From: Rhabdophis nuchalis
Taxonomy: Eukaryota; Chordata; Lepidosauria; Squamata; Natricidae
Direction of reading: 5' to 3'
NCBI GenBank assembly: GCA_039707465.1
Contig: CM077645.1
Span: forward strand, 168,717,503-168,781,502
Length of the DNA stretch: 64,000 bases
Position numbers and translations under genes: made by a program. This document shows, one piece after another, positions 22,420 through 33,676 of this stretch. The notes beneath the pieces are model-generated. The model did not search any database, was not told the DNA's origin, and saw nothing but the letters and a program-made list of their open reading frames with translations. How positions within the stretch are numbered: position 1 is the stretch's first letter; the number at the start of each line of letters is the position of its first letter.

Positions 22420-23754
22420 CTTCCTCCATCCTGGTCCTATTAGACCTCTCGGCGGCTTTTGATACCATCGACCATGGTATCCTATTGCATCGACTGGAGG
22501 GGTTGGGGGTGAGGGGCACCGTTTTACGGTGGTTCTCCTCCTACCTCTCCGGTCGATCGCAATTTGTGTTGGCAGCGGGCAGAGGTTGACCTCGAGGCCA
22601 CTCACTTGTGGGGTGCCACAGGGGTCGGTCCTCTCGCCGCTCCTGTTCAACACATATATGAAGCCGCTGGGTGAGATCATCCGTGGTTTTGGGGTAGAAT
22701 ACTATCTGTACGCTGATAACACCCAGCTGTACGTATCTACCCCAAACCACCCCAACGATGCCGTCGAAGTGATGTCCTGGTGTCTGGAAGCCGTGCAGAT
22801 CTGGATGGGAAGGAACAGACTCAAACTCAACCCGTCCAAGACCAAGTGGCTGTGGTTTCCGGCGCCCCAGTACAACCAGTTGATTCCATCACTGGCCATA
22901 GGGGGTGAACATCTAGTCCCCGTGGATCGGGCACGCAACTTGGGCATTCTCCTGGATACCTGGCTGTCTTTGGAAGATCATGTGACAGCCATGGCCAGGG
23001 GGGCATTTTACCAGGTCCGCCTGGTACGCCAGTTGCTATTGGACCGGGACACCCTTCGCACAGTCACTCATGCTCTCATGACATCCCATCTGGACTACTG
23101 CAACGCTCTCTACATGGGGCTCCCCTTGAGGTGCACCCGAAGACTACTAGTCCAGAATGCAGCCACGCGGGCAATATTGGGTACCTCCAGGTATTCCCAC
23201 GTAACACCGCTCCTGCGCGAGCTGCACTGGCTGCCTGTGGTCTTTCGGGTGCGCTTCAAGGTGTTGGTTACCATCTTCAAAGTGCTCCATGGCACGGGAC
23301 CTAGTTATCTGCAGGATCGTATCCTACCCCACACATCCCTTCGGCCGATTCGCTCCCACAGAGAGGGACTTCTACGTGTGCCGTCCACTAGGCAATGCCA
23401 GTGGGTGACGCCCAAGGGAAGGGCCTTCTCTGTGGCGGGCCCTACCCTCTGGAACAACCTATCCCCCGAACTTAGATCTACCACGGACCTCCGCTCCTTC
23501 CGCCAGCAACTAAAAACCTATCTTTTCCAACAGGCCTGCCTGGCCTAACCTACCGTACCTAGCCTTAGTTTTTAGTAGAGAAATTTTTACATTGGTTTTA
23601 CGGGTTAGTTTTAATGGGGTAGATTTTAGCACAGGGTGGTAATTTAATATAGTGTTAAGTATTTATGTATTTATTTTGTGATATATTATGTTTTTTACAT
23701 TTCCTGTGCACCGCCCCGAGTCCCTTCGGGGAGAGGGGATGGTTAATAAGTCGA

Positions 23755-23819
<65 letters not shown>

Positions 23820-23853
23820 CAACAATAACAATAATAATAATAATAATGGCAAA
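22420..23853 (+). mobile_element. L2-group LINE copy D
   Basis: Starts at [18 protein letters not shown] frameshift near 22575 leads into a 339-codon frame (22529-23548) with TCGVPQGSVLSPLLFN, KLNPSKTKWLWFP, LDYCNALYMGLP, RELHWLPVVFRVRFKVLV and FQQACLA. The catalytic box is YADN (YYLYADNTQLY) instead of YADD, so a metal-binding aspartate is lost. Two small in-frame losses occur (VRQLLLDRD for VRQLRPLLDRD; RRLLVQN for RRLQLVQN). The 3' UTR with ccgccccgagtcccttcgg ends in a long (AAT)n. Confidence 0.9.
23754..23847 (+). repeat. (AAT)n tail of L2 copy D
   Basis: About 31 trinucleotide units with AAC interruptions, starting at the L2 3' end. The poly-Asn and poly-Leu frames over it are artefacts. 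Confidence 0.97.
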
Positions 23854-23859
23854 AAGGTT

Positions 23860-25610
23860 AGCCATCACTGCCCTATATTTAAGTTGTCTCAAGTAACTTG
23901 CATGCTACTGTTTCTTATAGCAGTTCTAATGTCTGGAAATGTTTCAAAATATTTTAATGGAAGCACACGGATGTGTTTATTACATTCACAACTTAACTAT
24001 AGAGAAACTGTCTAGGACAACTTTACTGCGTTGATAGCCTCCATCTGGTACCCAGCAACAATAAGCTTCTAACATCTATCACAATCAATTAGATCAACAA
24101 GATTGTATCACAATTTGTATTCAGTGTTAATTATGTTAAATAAATTAATAAAGTACCTGTAACTAATTTTTAAATAAGCCATTCCCAATTTTTTTCTGCC
24201 GGTATGTTAATAAGCAAACACTTTTTCAACATAGCTTACAAGAAATGCAGTATATTATTCCTGAATATTTTGCTACCAAAGAATTCAGCTACACCTATTA
24301 GACTTTACAGTGCCTATGAATTCAGTTGTCTACTGACATTCTTTGCAGCATTGAGCTATAGCACAACACTAATATTACTGTAAATGAGGATTTTCAGCTA
24401 GCAGCCCTGATTGTATGTGAGACAGCATGGAATGAACTGAATATGTCATCATGGCATTGTCACGATTATACAGTGATTAATGCTTCTAGGCATGGTTAAT
24501 GTGCAGCATTACTGAGAGCAGCAGGGTAATTGTTAGAAAGTAATATCTGGTAGCAATATTTTGTTCAGGACTAGTCACAAATCAGCTAGTCATTGGCATA
24601 TCAGCTTTTCCTTCTATGATTGTGCTTTTCATATTTCTGTTTGGACAATGAAATCAGCAATGACATTATTATTCTACAATTTTCTATATAGCTACAAGAT
24701 AAGCTACCTCTCTCAAAAACAATTCATAGTATTTGACCTTCAGATATAAACAACAAGCCTATCATGCTTACACAATGGTATTCATAGCAATAAAAAAAAA
24801 AGGGTGGTAGTCTCTCCCTCCCTCCCTCTCTATCAACCAGAAAGAAAAGTTCAAAACATTCTGAGTGTGTTAAAAGCATTGTGGGACTAGTGCTTTTCTA
24901 ATGTTATGATTTCCCACAATTTCACATTCACAAGCACAAGAAATAGCAGTTGCATACAGTAGGTGTAGAATCCAAGAATAAAAATCTGGTAACAAATTAA
25001 GCATTAAGCTTTTTTTTTCTGATTGGTAGAAGTATGGCTTATAACACTAAAAAAAGCATGCCTTTTCACCTACTCAGAATAGAATAGCTGACAATTATGG
25101 GACAATGATTTCCCGTCTGACTAGGCAACATTAAATTTCTCTTATTTTTGTTTGTGAAACAGGTCACTGGATAATAGGGACAGTTTAAATGTGTTGATTT
25201 AAATTAATTTTATCTTGCTTCTTCCGTAACTTGGGACTTTTAAAGTGTCTGCATAAAGTTCAAATGTATTTCAACAACATGCTTCCATACTGTATTGTTT
25301 TACACAAAACTCCACAGTATGGCAAAATGTATTTCTTAAACATTTTTACATATTTTCTGAACTATTATGAAAATGTATTAAATGTACAGTGTTACACATT
25401 TCAAACATCTTTTAATGAACATGACTGATTTGAATATGCAATCCAAAAGGACAGGTTTTGTAGGTGTGTATTAGAATCTAAACAAAGCCCATTTTTTCTT
25501 ACTCTACCTATTACTATTTATAGTAATTTAATCTTGCCACATAGATGATCTTGAAAGCACAACAAAGGAGCCCCTTCTTAACAAAGGGCCCTGATCTGCT
25601 GTAAATTAAG
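23860..25610. other. AT-rich intron
   Basis: No coding frame or recognised repeat apart from a short pyrimidine run at 24812-24830. Confidence 0.55.
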
Positions 25611-26196
25611 TAAACTTTTTAAACCAGGGGTCCCCAACCCCCGGGCCGCGGACCGGTGCCGGTCCGTGGCTTGGTAGGAACCGGGCCACAGGGCTGGAGA
25701 GGAGGAGGAGGGAGCAGCCCCCTGGGCAGAGCGCGCAGGAGAGCGCAGGCGTGGCTGTTCGCGCCGCTGGAGTGAGGCTCTTCCAACCTCGTCGACGGTG
25801 GGACTCCTGGCCGTCGATTCCCTTCCTCCCTCCCCCTTCCTCCCTCCACAGCCGGCATGCCGGTCACTCGTCATCTTCCAGGGGGTGCCGTTTCTCTCTC
25901 TCTCTCACACACACACGGAGGCTTCTCAGCTGAGCGAACGAGCAACCAAGTACGGCGGCCGGGCGGGCGGGGGGGGCAGGCTAAGGCGAGTGAGCACGGC
26001 GGGCCGGGCTGAGGAGGCTCCGCGGGGGGCGGGCAGGGCGGGGACGACGACACACAGACAGAGAGAGGCACAGACACAAAGAGAGACAGGGAGGGAGGGG
26101 GGAATCAGAGAGTGACAGACACACACAGAGAGACAGAGGGAGGGAGGGAGAGAGAGAGAGAGACGCAGAAAGTGATTAAGTGCGTGAATGCGAGAC

Positions 26197-26200
<4 letters not shown>

Positions 26201-26239
<39 letters not shown>
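26201..26239 (+). repeat. (AC)n microsatellite
   Basis: Nineteen AC units inside the hAT element. Confidence 0.98.
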
Positions 26240-26243
<4 letters not shown>

Positions 26244-26270
26244 GTAACAGATGGGCGGACGAAGGGGAGA

Positions 26271-26530
26271 GAGACAGAGAGAGAGAGAGAGAGAAAGAAA
26301 AAGAGAAAGAAAGAAAAAAAGTGGGAGAGAGAGAAAGAAAGAGAGAGAGAAAGAGATAGACAGACAAAGAGAGAAAGAGAGACAGAAAGGAAAGAGAAGA
26401 AAAGAAAAAGAAAAAAAGAAAAAGAGAGAGAGAAAGAAAAAGAGAAAGAGGGAAAGAGAGAGAGAAAGAAAGAGAGAAAAAAAGAGAAAGAAAGAAAGAA
26501 AGAGAGAGAAAGAGGGAAAGAAAGAGATAG

Positions 26531-26573
<43 letters not shown>

Positions 26574-26575
26574 AC
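26271..26575 (+). repeat. (GA)/(GAAA)n purine tract
   Basis: About 300 bp of almost pure purine, ending in clean GAAA units at 26535-26574. Confidence 0.98.
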
Positions 26576-26769
26576 GTATGACCACAATTGAGCCCAAAAG
26601 TTTGGTTGTTAACCAAGACCATTGTTAAGTGAGTTTCACATTTTCCATGTTGGCCACGCCCACACAGTCACATGACTGCTGAGCCACTTAGCCGGTCCGC
26701 AAAACTTTCTTTAAAATAAAACTGGTCCCTGGTGCAAAAAAGGTTGGGGACCCCTGTTTTAAACAATGA

Positions 26770-28394
26770 GAAAAATATCATGTAGAGTTTAGAAGTAAAT
26801 GAAACATTTATCCACATCCTCTTAATTTTTTCCCAAAGAATCCTGGCATGGATCTACTCTGAACCTCCCTAATCTATTCTTTCTATTTTCTCTAGCGAAA
26901 TTCTTTTTAATCATTCTGGCCCCCTGTGGATTCAAGGTTGTCTCTGTCACTTAAGTCTGTTTTATCCTAACTAATCAGTTACCAACCAAGTTTCTGAGAC
27001 AGAATTATTTAATTGGTTTAAGACTTCTGCTTGGCTTTTATCATAATTTCCATATAATATTGGTTTTCCCCGATGCACAACTCAGTCCAACCATAATACA
27101 GCAAAACCTATTTATTGTTCAACATTTTACATAGTTAAATTATTAAAAGTAAAAGACTATAAATTTGGTCTGGTAAGTGGGCAAGTTCTTTTTTATAAAT
27201 TTATTAGAATCACTCACTTTCAAGAAAATTACACTTTTTTCACACTGATCATCATAAAAATCATTACATATTTCCTATGGGAGGAAATAAAATTAGACTC
27301 TCTTTCTTTCTGGATATAAAGTAGTTGATCTTACATGGAGCAGATTCTTAATATTTTATATCCAAATTATGTAGAATGAATTACCTTTGTCCATGTGAAC
27401 TATCAGAAATTTACCTGAAAATCCTAGTTTGCATGTGTTATCAATCAGAGGTTCATTGCAAAATTGCAGTAGACCATACTAGAATCCACTGTAGTATCTA
27501 AAATACCTTTAAACTTCCATTTTCTTCAATATTATTAAAAGTCTTTCAGGAGCAAAAGGCAACATAACAATATATTCTGCTCTCTAGGGATGCTTAATTA
27601 ACTTTTCCTTTCTTTTACCTAGATATACAGTAGCATCCTGCCTTCTTATCTTTCAGGCATAGTGTTGAAGAAAACATGTCCTTGAGGGCCCTAAGAATAA
27701 TGGTTTTCTTCTCAGAAAGCCATGACCTTTCTTAATGGATTGGAACATTATCTTCTTTGACAATACTGTGATATTTGGGCCTCAGAGAAAATGCAGTATT
27801 ATTTGAATTTCAGTAACAGAATTTTCTAATTTATTATATCTTCTTAAAAGAGAATATAATCAGAATATTATAAATTATAACCAGAAAGTATAACCACATT
27901 TGGTAAGAGGAATTACATCTTAAGATTTTTCATTCATGTTGCATTATGAGAATAAATGAGCAGAAAAGTGCAAGAAGCTTTCAAAATACCACCACCATCA
28001 AGCAACAATAGAATCCATATTTTAGAATGAGTACGTTTGAGGAATAAGAAGCTGAAAAAAAGAGAGCCATTGATCAGGCTTTTAAAAAAAACTTTTAATG
28101 ACGTTTGAATAATGCTGACATCTCAACCCACATTCTGATCATTAATAACTGCAGTCAAATTAGGAACATAGCACATCCTCTTTGGAGAATAAGTAATTGC
28201 TCCTATTATTTTTACATCCTCATTATTTTTACAAAAGAGTTATGTTTTCCTGTAACTTGCACCTCCCACTCTAGGAAGGGAAAATATGGTTTCAATGTGC
28301 TTTATAAAGTCACACCTAATAACCTAACAACTATGAATAAATAATTATAATAGAAATAGAAAAAGTTAAAACATGAAAAAAATAATATTTTTTT
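26770..28394. other. AT-rich intron
   Basis: No gene or recognised repeat. Confidence 0.55.
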
Positions 28395-28395
28395 C

Positions 28396-28436
28396 CCCGA
28401 GTCCCTGTGGGGAGAGGGAGCGGTTAATAAAATATG
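28396..28436 (+). mobile_element. L2-group copy E: 40-bp 3' stub
   Basis: ccccgagtccctgtgggga and gagggagcggttaataaa match only the last part of the L2 3' UTR seen in copies B and D. It is an extremely short 5'-truncated insertion. Confidence 0.75.
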
Positions 28437-28439
28437 CAA

Positions 28440-30035
28440 TCTTGGGCATAGTTTAGGAGAACACTGTATATCCAGTGCTACAAGAAGTCGCTGCAATATC
28501 ACTAATTATTAGGGAAGCCAACTGCCAATATCACAGACATGTCTATTTCAAGTTCATTTCATTATTTAATATTTTTACCTTAATCGATTTTTAATCCTGA
28601 TTTATTGGATTAATGATGTATTCCTGATTACTCACATAGAAGCACATAACAATGATTATGTCAACTCACACTTGGCCTGTTAATAGAATAAATGTAATAC
28701 TACTATTACAAAGGACAAGATGACTGCTGATGGATTCTCCTGAACTGATTTCTAAAGGAGCAAACCATGGATGTTTTGAAATGACATGCATTGAAAAGTG
28801 TTATCTGTTGAATACCCCACAGATTTAGAAAGGAGTGAAAGTACAATCATTTCTACAACTTCATAAAAGCCAACACTATTCTGCTTAATGCCATATGCCG
28901 GAGCAACTACAGTATGAGAGAAGCAATGATGGAAATTTGTGACCAGTGGACATGAAATTACTGATTAAGACTACTCTAAATTTACTCTCTTATTTAGGTT
29001 TATAATCCAGATCGCACAAGAGGTGGCACCATGAAATTGTACAAGTACAATCATCTAAATAAGAGTCTCAAATATACTGTTATAATTAATATGCATTTAA
29101 TAAATAAATATATTTTGTTATACACCATCCAGTCCTTTTCTCATGAGATGGGTTGGTCTATAAAATAGATAGACAAGTAAATAAACCTGTGTGGGTGCGT
29201 GTGCACACACACGCATTCATGTAGTTAATCTTACACAAAGTATTTGAAATTGGTAAACTTGGGCCCTAGTGTAAAGAAACAATATATAGTGACCATCAGT
29301 GGGAGATATGGAAGATAACATAAGACCTGTAATGCAAACTATTGTTTCTTTCATAGAAAAGAGAGACTGAATACAAAAGACAATCTATGAAATTTCAAAA
29401 CTAAAAGGAACTCCCTGAAATCGGGGATAGAGATGATACTCGACACTGCAAAAATGTATTAAGTAAACTTTATGTTGCCACTGAGGGCATGAGATGTTCC
29501 TGTAACCTTTTTTTTAGCGGAGCTAGGGATAGTAGGGTAGATAGGAGAAGCTTCACTGGGATTTGGCACAACCAAAATAATTGCTATTGCAAGGGATTTT
29601 CAAAAAGATTAAAAAAGAACAAACAGTAACCAAGTCAAAGAGCCAATGCAGAATCTAAGATACCTAAGACAGACATTGCTCAATGCAATTTGCCTCTGGC
29701 CAGAATGCAAACACTACTGACATAGCAACAAAGCCTAAAAAGGAAAGTAGATGGAAAACCTAAAGAAAAAAAATGTATATATGACAGGCATAAGAATTAT
29801 TGTCTTATGATATACAATGCAAATGCTTGGAAACTAGTTCTGCCACCCTGCTACCCTGTATCATTAGCCACAAACAAATGACTGATGAGCTAGACGTAAT
29901 GCCTCAGCATTAATCTCACCTGATTCACAACATTCCAGAAAATGTAATCATTGGCTCTCACAGCCATAGGAACTGGGTACAGAACCCCATTGTGTAAAGC
30001 CTATCTTAAAAATGATAGGGTATCAGTTAGCTCTA
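28440..30035. other. AT-rich intron with one short LINE/SINE-tail match
   Basis: At 29120-29165, acaccatccagtcctttt and gagatgggttggtctataaa resemble a generic LINE/SINE 3' end. Nothing else is recognised. Confidence 0.45.
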
Positions 30036-30040
30036 AATAT

Positions 30041-31645
30041 TACAATAGAATACAATACAATAGCAGAGTTGGAAGGGACCTTGGAGGTCTTCTAGTCCAA
30101 CCCCCTGCCTAGGCAGGAAGCCCTATACTCTTTCAGACAAATGGCTAACCGACATCTTCTTAAAGACTTCCAGTGTTGGGGCATTCAGAACTTGTTCCAC
30201 TGATTAATTGTTCTAACTGTCAGGAAATTTATCCTCAGTTCTAAGTTGCTTCTCTCCTTGATTAGTTTCCACCCGTTGCTTCTTGTTCTACCCTCAGGTG
30301 CCTTGGAGAATAGTTTGATTCCCTCTTCTTTGTGGCAACCCCTGAGATATTGGAACACTGCTATCATGTTTCCCCTAGTCCTTCATTTTATTAAACGAGA
30401 CATACCCAGTTCATGTAACCATTCTTCATATGTTTTAGTCTCCAGTCCCCTAATCATCTTGGTTGCTCTTCTCTGCACTCTTTTTAGAGTCTCCACATCT
30501 TTTCTACATCATGGTGACCAAAACTGAATGCAGTATTCCAGGTGTGGCCTTACCAAGGCATTATAAAGTGGTATTAACACTTCACGTTATCTTGATTCTA
30601 TCCCTCTATTTATGCAGCCTAGAACTATGTTGGCTTTTTTGGCAGCTGCTGCACACTGCTGGCTATATCTAAATGGTTGTCTACTAGAACTCCAAGATTC
30701 CTTTCACAGTTACTACTATTGCGCAAGGTACCACCTATATTGTACCTGTGTGTCCATTTCGTTTTTGTTGCCTAAATGTAGAACCGTACTCTTTTCACAA
30801 TTGAATTTCATTTTATTAGATAGTGCCCAATGTTCAAGTTTGTCAAGATCCTTCTGTATCTTAAGCCTATCTTCTGGAGTGTTGGCTATTCCTGCCAGCT
30901 TGGTGTCGTCTGCAAATTTGATGAGTTCCCCATTTATTCCCTCGTCCAAATCATTGATGAAGATGTTGAAGAGTACTGGGCCTAAAACAGAGACTTGGGG
31001 TACTCCACTGCACACTTCCTTCCATGTAGATGCAGTTCCATTGAAGACTACATGTTGAGTGCGGTTGGTTAGCCAGTTACGGATCTATCTGGTGGTGATG
31101 CTGTGTAACCCACATTCTTCTACTTTATCTAGTAGTAGGTTATGGTCTACCTTGTCAAATGCCTTACTGAAGTCTAAGTAAACTAATCGACGGCATTCCT
31201 CTGGTCCACTAATTTTGTCACTTTGTCGAAGAATGCAATAAGATTAGTCTGGCATGATCTGTTTTTGACAAACCCATGTTGGCTTTTGCCTATTATTTTG
31301 TTTACTTGTAAGTGTTCACTAATTCGTTGCTTGATTATTTTTTCCAGAATCTTTCCTGGTATTGAGGTCAGGCTGATGGGTCTGTAGTTCCCTGGATCTA
31401 GATTTTTTCCTTTTTTGAAGATGGGAACCACATCAGCTCTTTTCCAGTCCTCTGGTAGCTCCCCGGTTTTCCAGGATCTCTGAAAGATAGAGTTCAGTGG
31501 TTCTGAGATCTCGTCTGCCAGTTCCTTCAGAACCTTGGGGTTCTCCATCCGGTCCTGGCGATTTTAACTCATCTTGGGTAGACAGGTGCTCACTGACTAT
31601 TTTCTCCCAATTGCTTGTCACCTTCTTGCCACTTTCTCCCAGCAA
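30041..31645 (-). mobile_element. CR1 LINE, minus strand
   Basis: The 3' tail is at 30041-30065 (minus-strand TATTG units). Upstream on the minus strand the RT reads PLNSIFQRSWKTGELPEDWK, ADVVPIFKKG, NYRPISLTSIPGKILEKI, QHGFVKNRSC, DQRNAVD and, after breaks, GVPQVSVLGPVLFNIFINDL, the catalytic box KFADDTKL and LEHWALSNKMKFN. The part nearest 31645 is the linker before the RT. There are several stops, V replaces G in GVPQGSVLG, and no endonuclease is present. It is the most complete CR1 RT in the window. Confidence 0.9.
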
Positions 31646-31649
31646 TGGA

Positions 31650-32312
31650 CCAAAATTAAACTAAATTAAATGAATAAGAGGACTGATTACTACAATATTT
31701 AGAAGTGGGAATAAAGTTATATTTTCACTTCTGCAATATGCTTAATTAAATGGGAAATATAAATAGTGATTAAATCACTCAGTAAGGCATATTGCATTGT
31801 ATCAAATTGGAATGTCATTACAAATTCCTTTCATTTTGCTTTTATATTTTAAAGGAACTACTGAGTTTAATTAATATATTTATAGAAAGCAGATAAAGGT
31901 GGAAATAGGTCTAAATATAATGCTAAAACATTCTGTTTATTACTACTGAGTTTCAATCTGCAATAACATTCAGGGTGATGTAGATCGGTTTGGGAATAGA
32001 TGGATACAGACACAAATGTAAGATGATGTAAACTATTATGACAATAAAGATACCAGGAAAGATTTTTTTAAAATAGAATCAGAAAATAGAAGCTACAAAA
32101 TCCACAATGCCAGTAATGATGTCTCCGTCTATGGCTAAACTATGACCAACACATGTTATTGAAGAAATGTCAGATGTAGAACAAATTTTATTTGACAAGA
32201 TAAAGGAGGTATTGAAATTGGGTTTACAATGGATAGAGCAAGAGAATAATTTAGAAAATAATATTTCACTGAATCACTAAAAGAAATTTACTGAAGTTTT
32301 AGAATTTAAAAG
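31650..32312. other. AT-rich intron
   Basis: No gene or repeat recognised between CR1 and the DIRS element. Confidence 0.5.
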
Positions 32313-32315
32313 GAA

Positions 32316-32460
32316 AATGACCATTGGCTTACCTGAAGGATTGTTCTCTGTGCACTGCAGGAGAGTCCAAACATGGGGTTAAATTCTGTCAAACTGCCCC
32401 AGGACTGCATTGAAATTCTTGATGATGCCTCCTGGTGTCTTTTAGTCTCAGTTTTTCAAT
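32316..32460 (+). repeat. DIRS inverted terminal repeat, left
   Basis: Contains tctgtgcactgcaggagagt, acatggggttaaattctgtc and cctggtgtcttttagtctca. These recur inverted at 36287-36424, with indels between the matching blocks. Confidence 0.9.
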
Positions 32461-32545
32461 GAAGGCATGGTCCCGTTGGAACATAGTTTCACCTCGGATG
32501 CAAATTCTCAACAGAAACATAAGAACAGTTAGAAATATCACCCCA

Positions 32546-32632
32546 GGACTCTCCCGCAGTGCACAGAGAATGACCCTTCAGGTAAACCAATGGTCATTCT
32601 CCTGTGCACTGCTAGGAGAGTCCAAGCATGGG
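32546..32632. repeat. DIRS internal complementary region
   Basis: The first half (32546-32598) is complementary to the outermost left end, and the second half (32595-32632) to the outermost right end. They meet at CATT (32595-32598), the shared terminal bases. In DIRS elements this region is thought to template the joining of the ends in a circular intermediate. Confidence 0.88.
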
Positions 32633-32702
32633 ACATACCCAAGCTAATGTCACTAGGGCAGGTAACAAAGAACCCCCCAACCCTGTTAGTCAATTTGTGC
32701 TG

Positions 32703-33597
32703 GAATAGATACTCTGCAAGACACATCTACCAAATAAAGCACCCACAGAGCATACTTGTCCAATTTATAATGTCTGACAAAGAGAGACGGTGTCACCAAG
32801 ATTGCAGCAGATATCTTCGACTGAGGCCTGGATTGGCCAGGGTGCTGTGGTGGCCACGCTCCTTGTCAAGTGCACCATAAGACTAGGCGCTGCCTGCCTG
32901 CCTGCCCTGCTGCTCGTAGGTGAGAAAAATACATGCCTTGATCCAGCGTCCCACGGTGGAAGAGGAAACCTTGCAGCCATTGACGCTGGCTGAAACAATA
33001 TGAAGAGCGCCTCTGAACATTGGAAGGGTGCCAACCCCTTGATGTACCTTTTCAGCGGCCTGCGATCAAGAGTGTGCTAGCTCTCTAGGATGCCTTGTCC
33101 TGGGGCAAAAGTCTGGCAGAACTACCTCCTGGGTTCTATGGAAGTATGAGTTGACCTTTGGAATAAACAAAGGATCCAGTCGAAGAACAACCCTGTTGGG
33201 GTGAACTAAGCATAAATCCTCCCTGACTGACAGGGCTGCCAAATCTGAAATTTTCAGCACCAATGTAACGACGATAAGGAAGGCCGTCTTGAGAGACAAG
33301 TGTCGTAGTGACAAAGTGTTGATGGGAATCCATCAACAAAATTGTGGAAAGCACCACGGCCTGCCATCGCCAGGTGTTTGGGGCTAGTCCTTTATTAAAG
33401 CCATCTTGGAGGAAGTTCAAAATCTGTGGGATTGAAACAGCAAGGGAGTCCAGGTGGCGTTTGGCGCACCAGTGTGCAAAGGAGGACCACGTGGCATCAT
33501 AGATTCTGGTGGTGGAAGGCCGCCTAGCCATCTGGATGGTGCGTATGATCTGGCTAAAGAAGCTTCCCCTTGTCAAGAGGTCCCTCTCAAGTGCCAC
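32703..33597 (-). pseudogene. DIRS tyrosine recombinase (integrase), broken
   Basis: Catalyses strand exchange for insertion of the circular cDNA. Starting at 33597 the frame reads ARRPSTTRIYDATWSSFAHW, FLQDGFNKGLAPNTWR (N-terminal DNA-binding part), then after frame breaks LKISDLAALSV (33260-33230), RVVLRLDPLFIPKVNS, LPDFCPR, then VHLTRSVATTA with the HxxR pair, and, after one more frameshift, FVRHYKLD with the nucleophile tyrosine at 32767-32769. In tyrosine recombinases the first catalytic Arg lies in the R-(V/I)-S-E-L block. Here that position is Lys (codon 33254-33252). At least three frame changes separate these parts. HxxR and Tyr are preserved. Confidence 0.85.
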
Positions 33598-33676
33598 TGA
33601 GGCTCCGGGTGCAGGACCTGGCTGAGAGAGACCAACTCCTATGGAATTCTCCAGGGGTGGGTAATGGAAAGGCTGG

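Larger units (their letters stand above)
25625..26756 (-). mobile_element. hAT element, 1.13 kb, perfect TIR and 8-bp duplication
   Basis: Ends are caggggtccccaacc and its exact reverse complement ggttggggacccctg. Flanks are ttttaaac on both sides (25617-25624, 26757-26764). Inside, the left end has a ccgcggaccggtgccggtcc block, then a CpG-rich part (25640-26050), a purine-rich microsatellite, and a right block with cacaattgagcccaaaag, taagtgagtttcacatttt and ccacgcccacacagtcac. Apart from the termini this core matches, reversed, the element at 15236-16176. No transposase is present. Lysine/arginine-rich frames are translated microsatellite. Confidence 0.95.

Noticed and set aside
23655..24015. 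Frames with poly-Asn or poly-Leu
   Set aside because: They are the (AAT)n tail of L2 copy D.
26105..26628. Open frames of 125-160 codons rich in Lys/Arg/Glu or Ser/Phe/Leu
   Set aside because: They translate the GAAA/GA purine tract in the hAT element on both strands.
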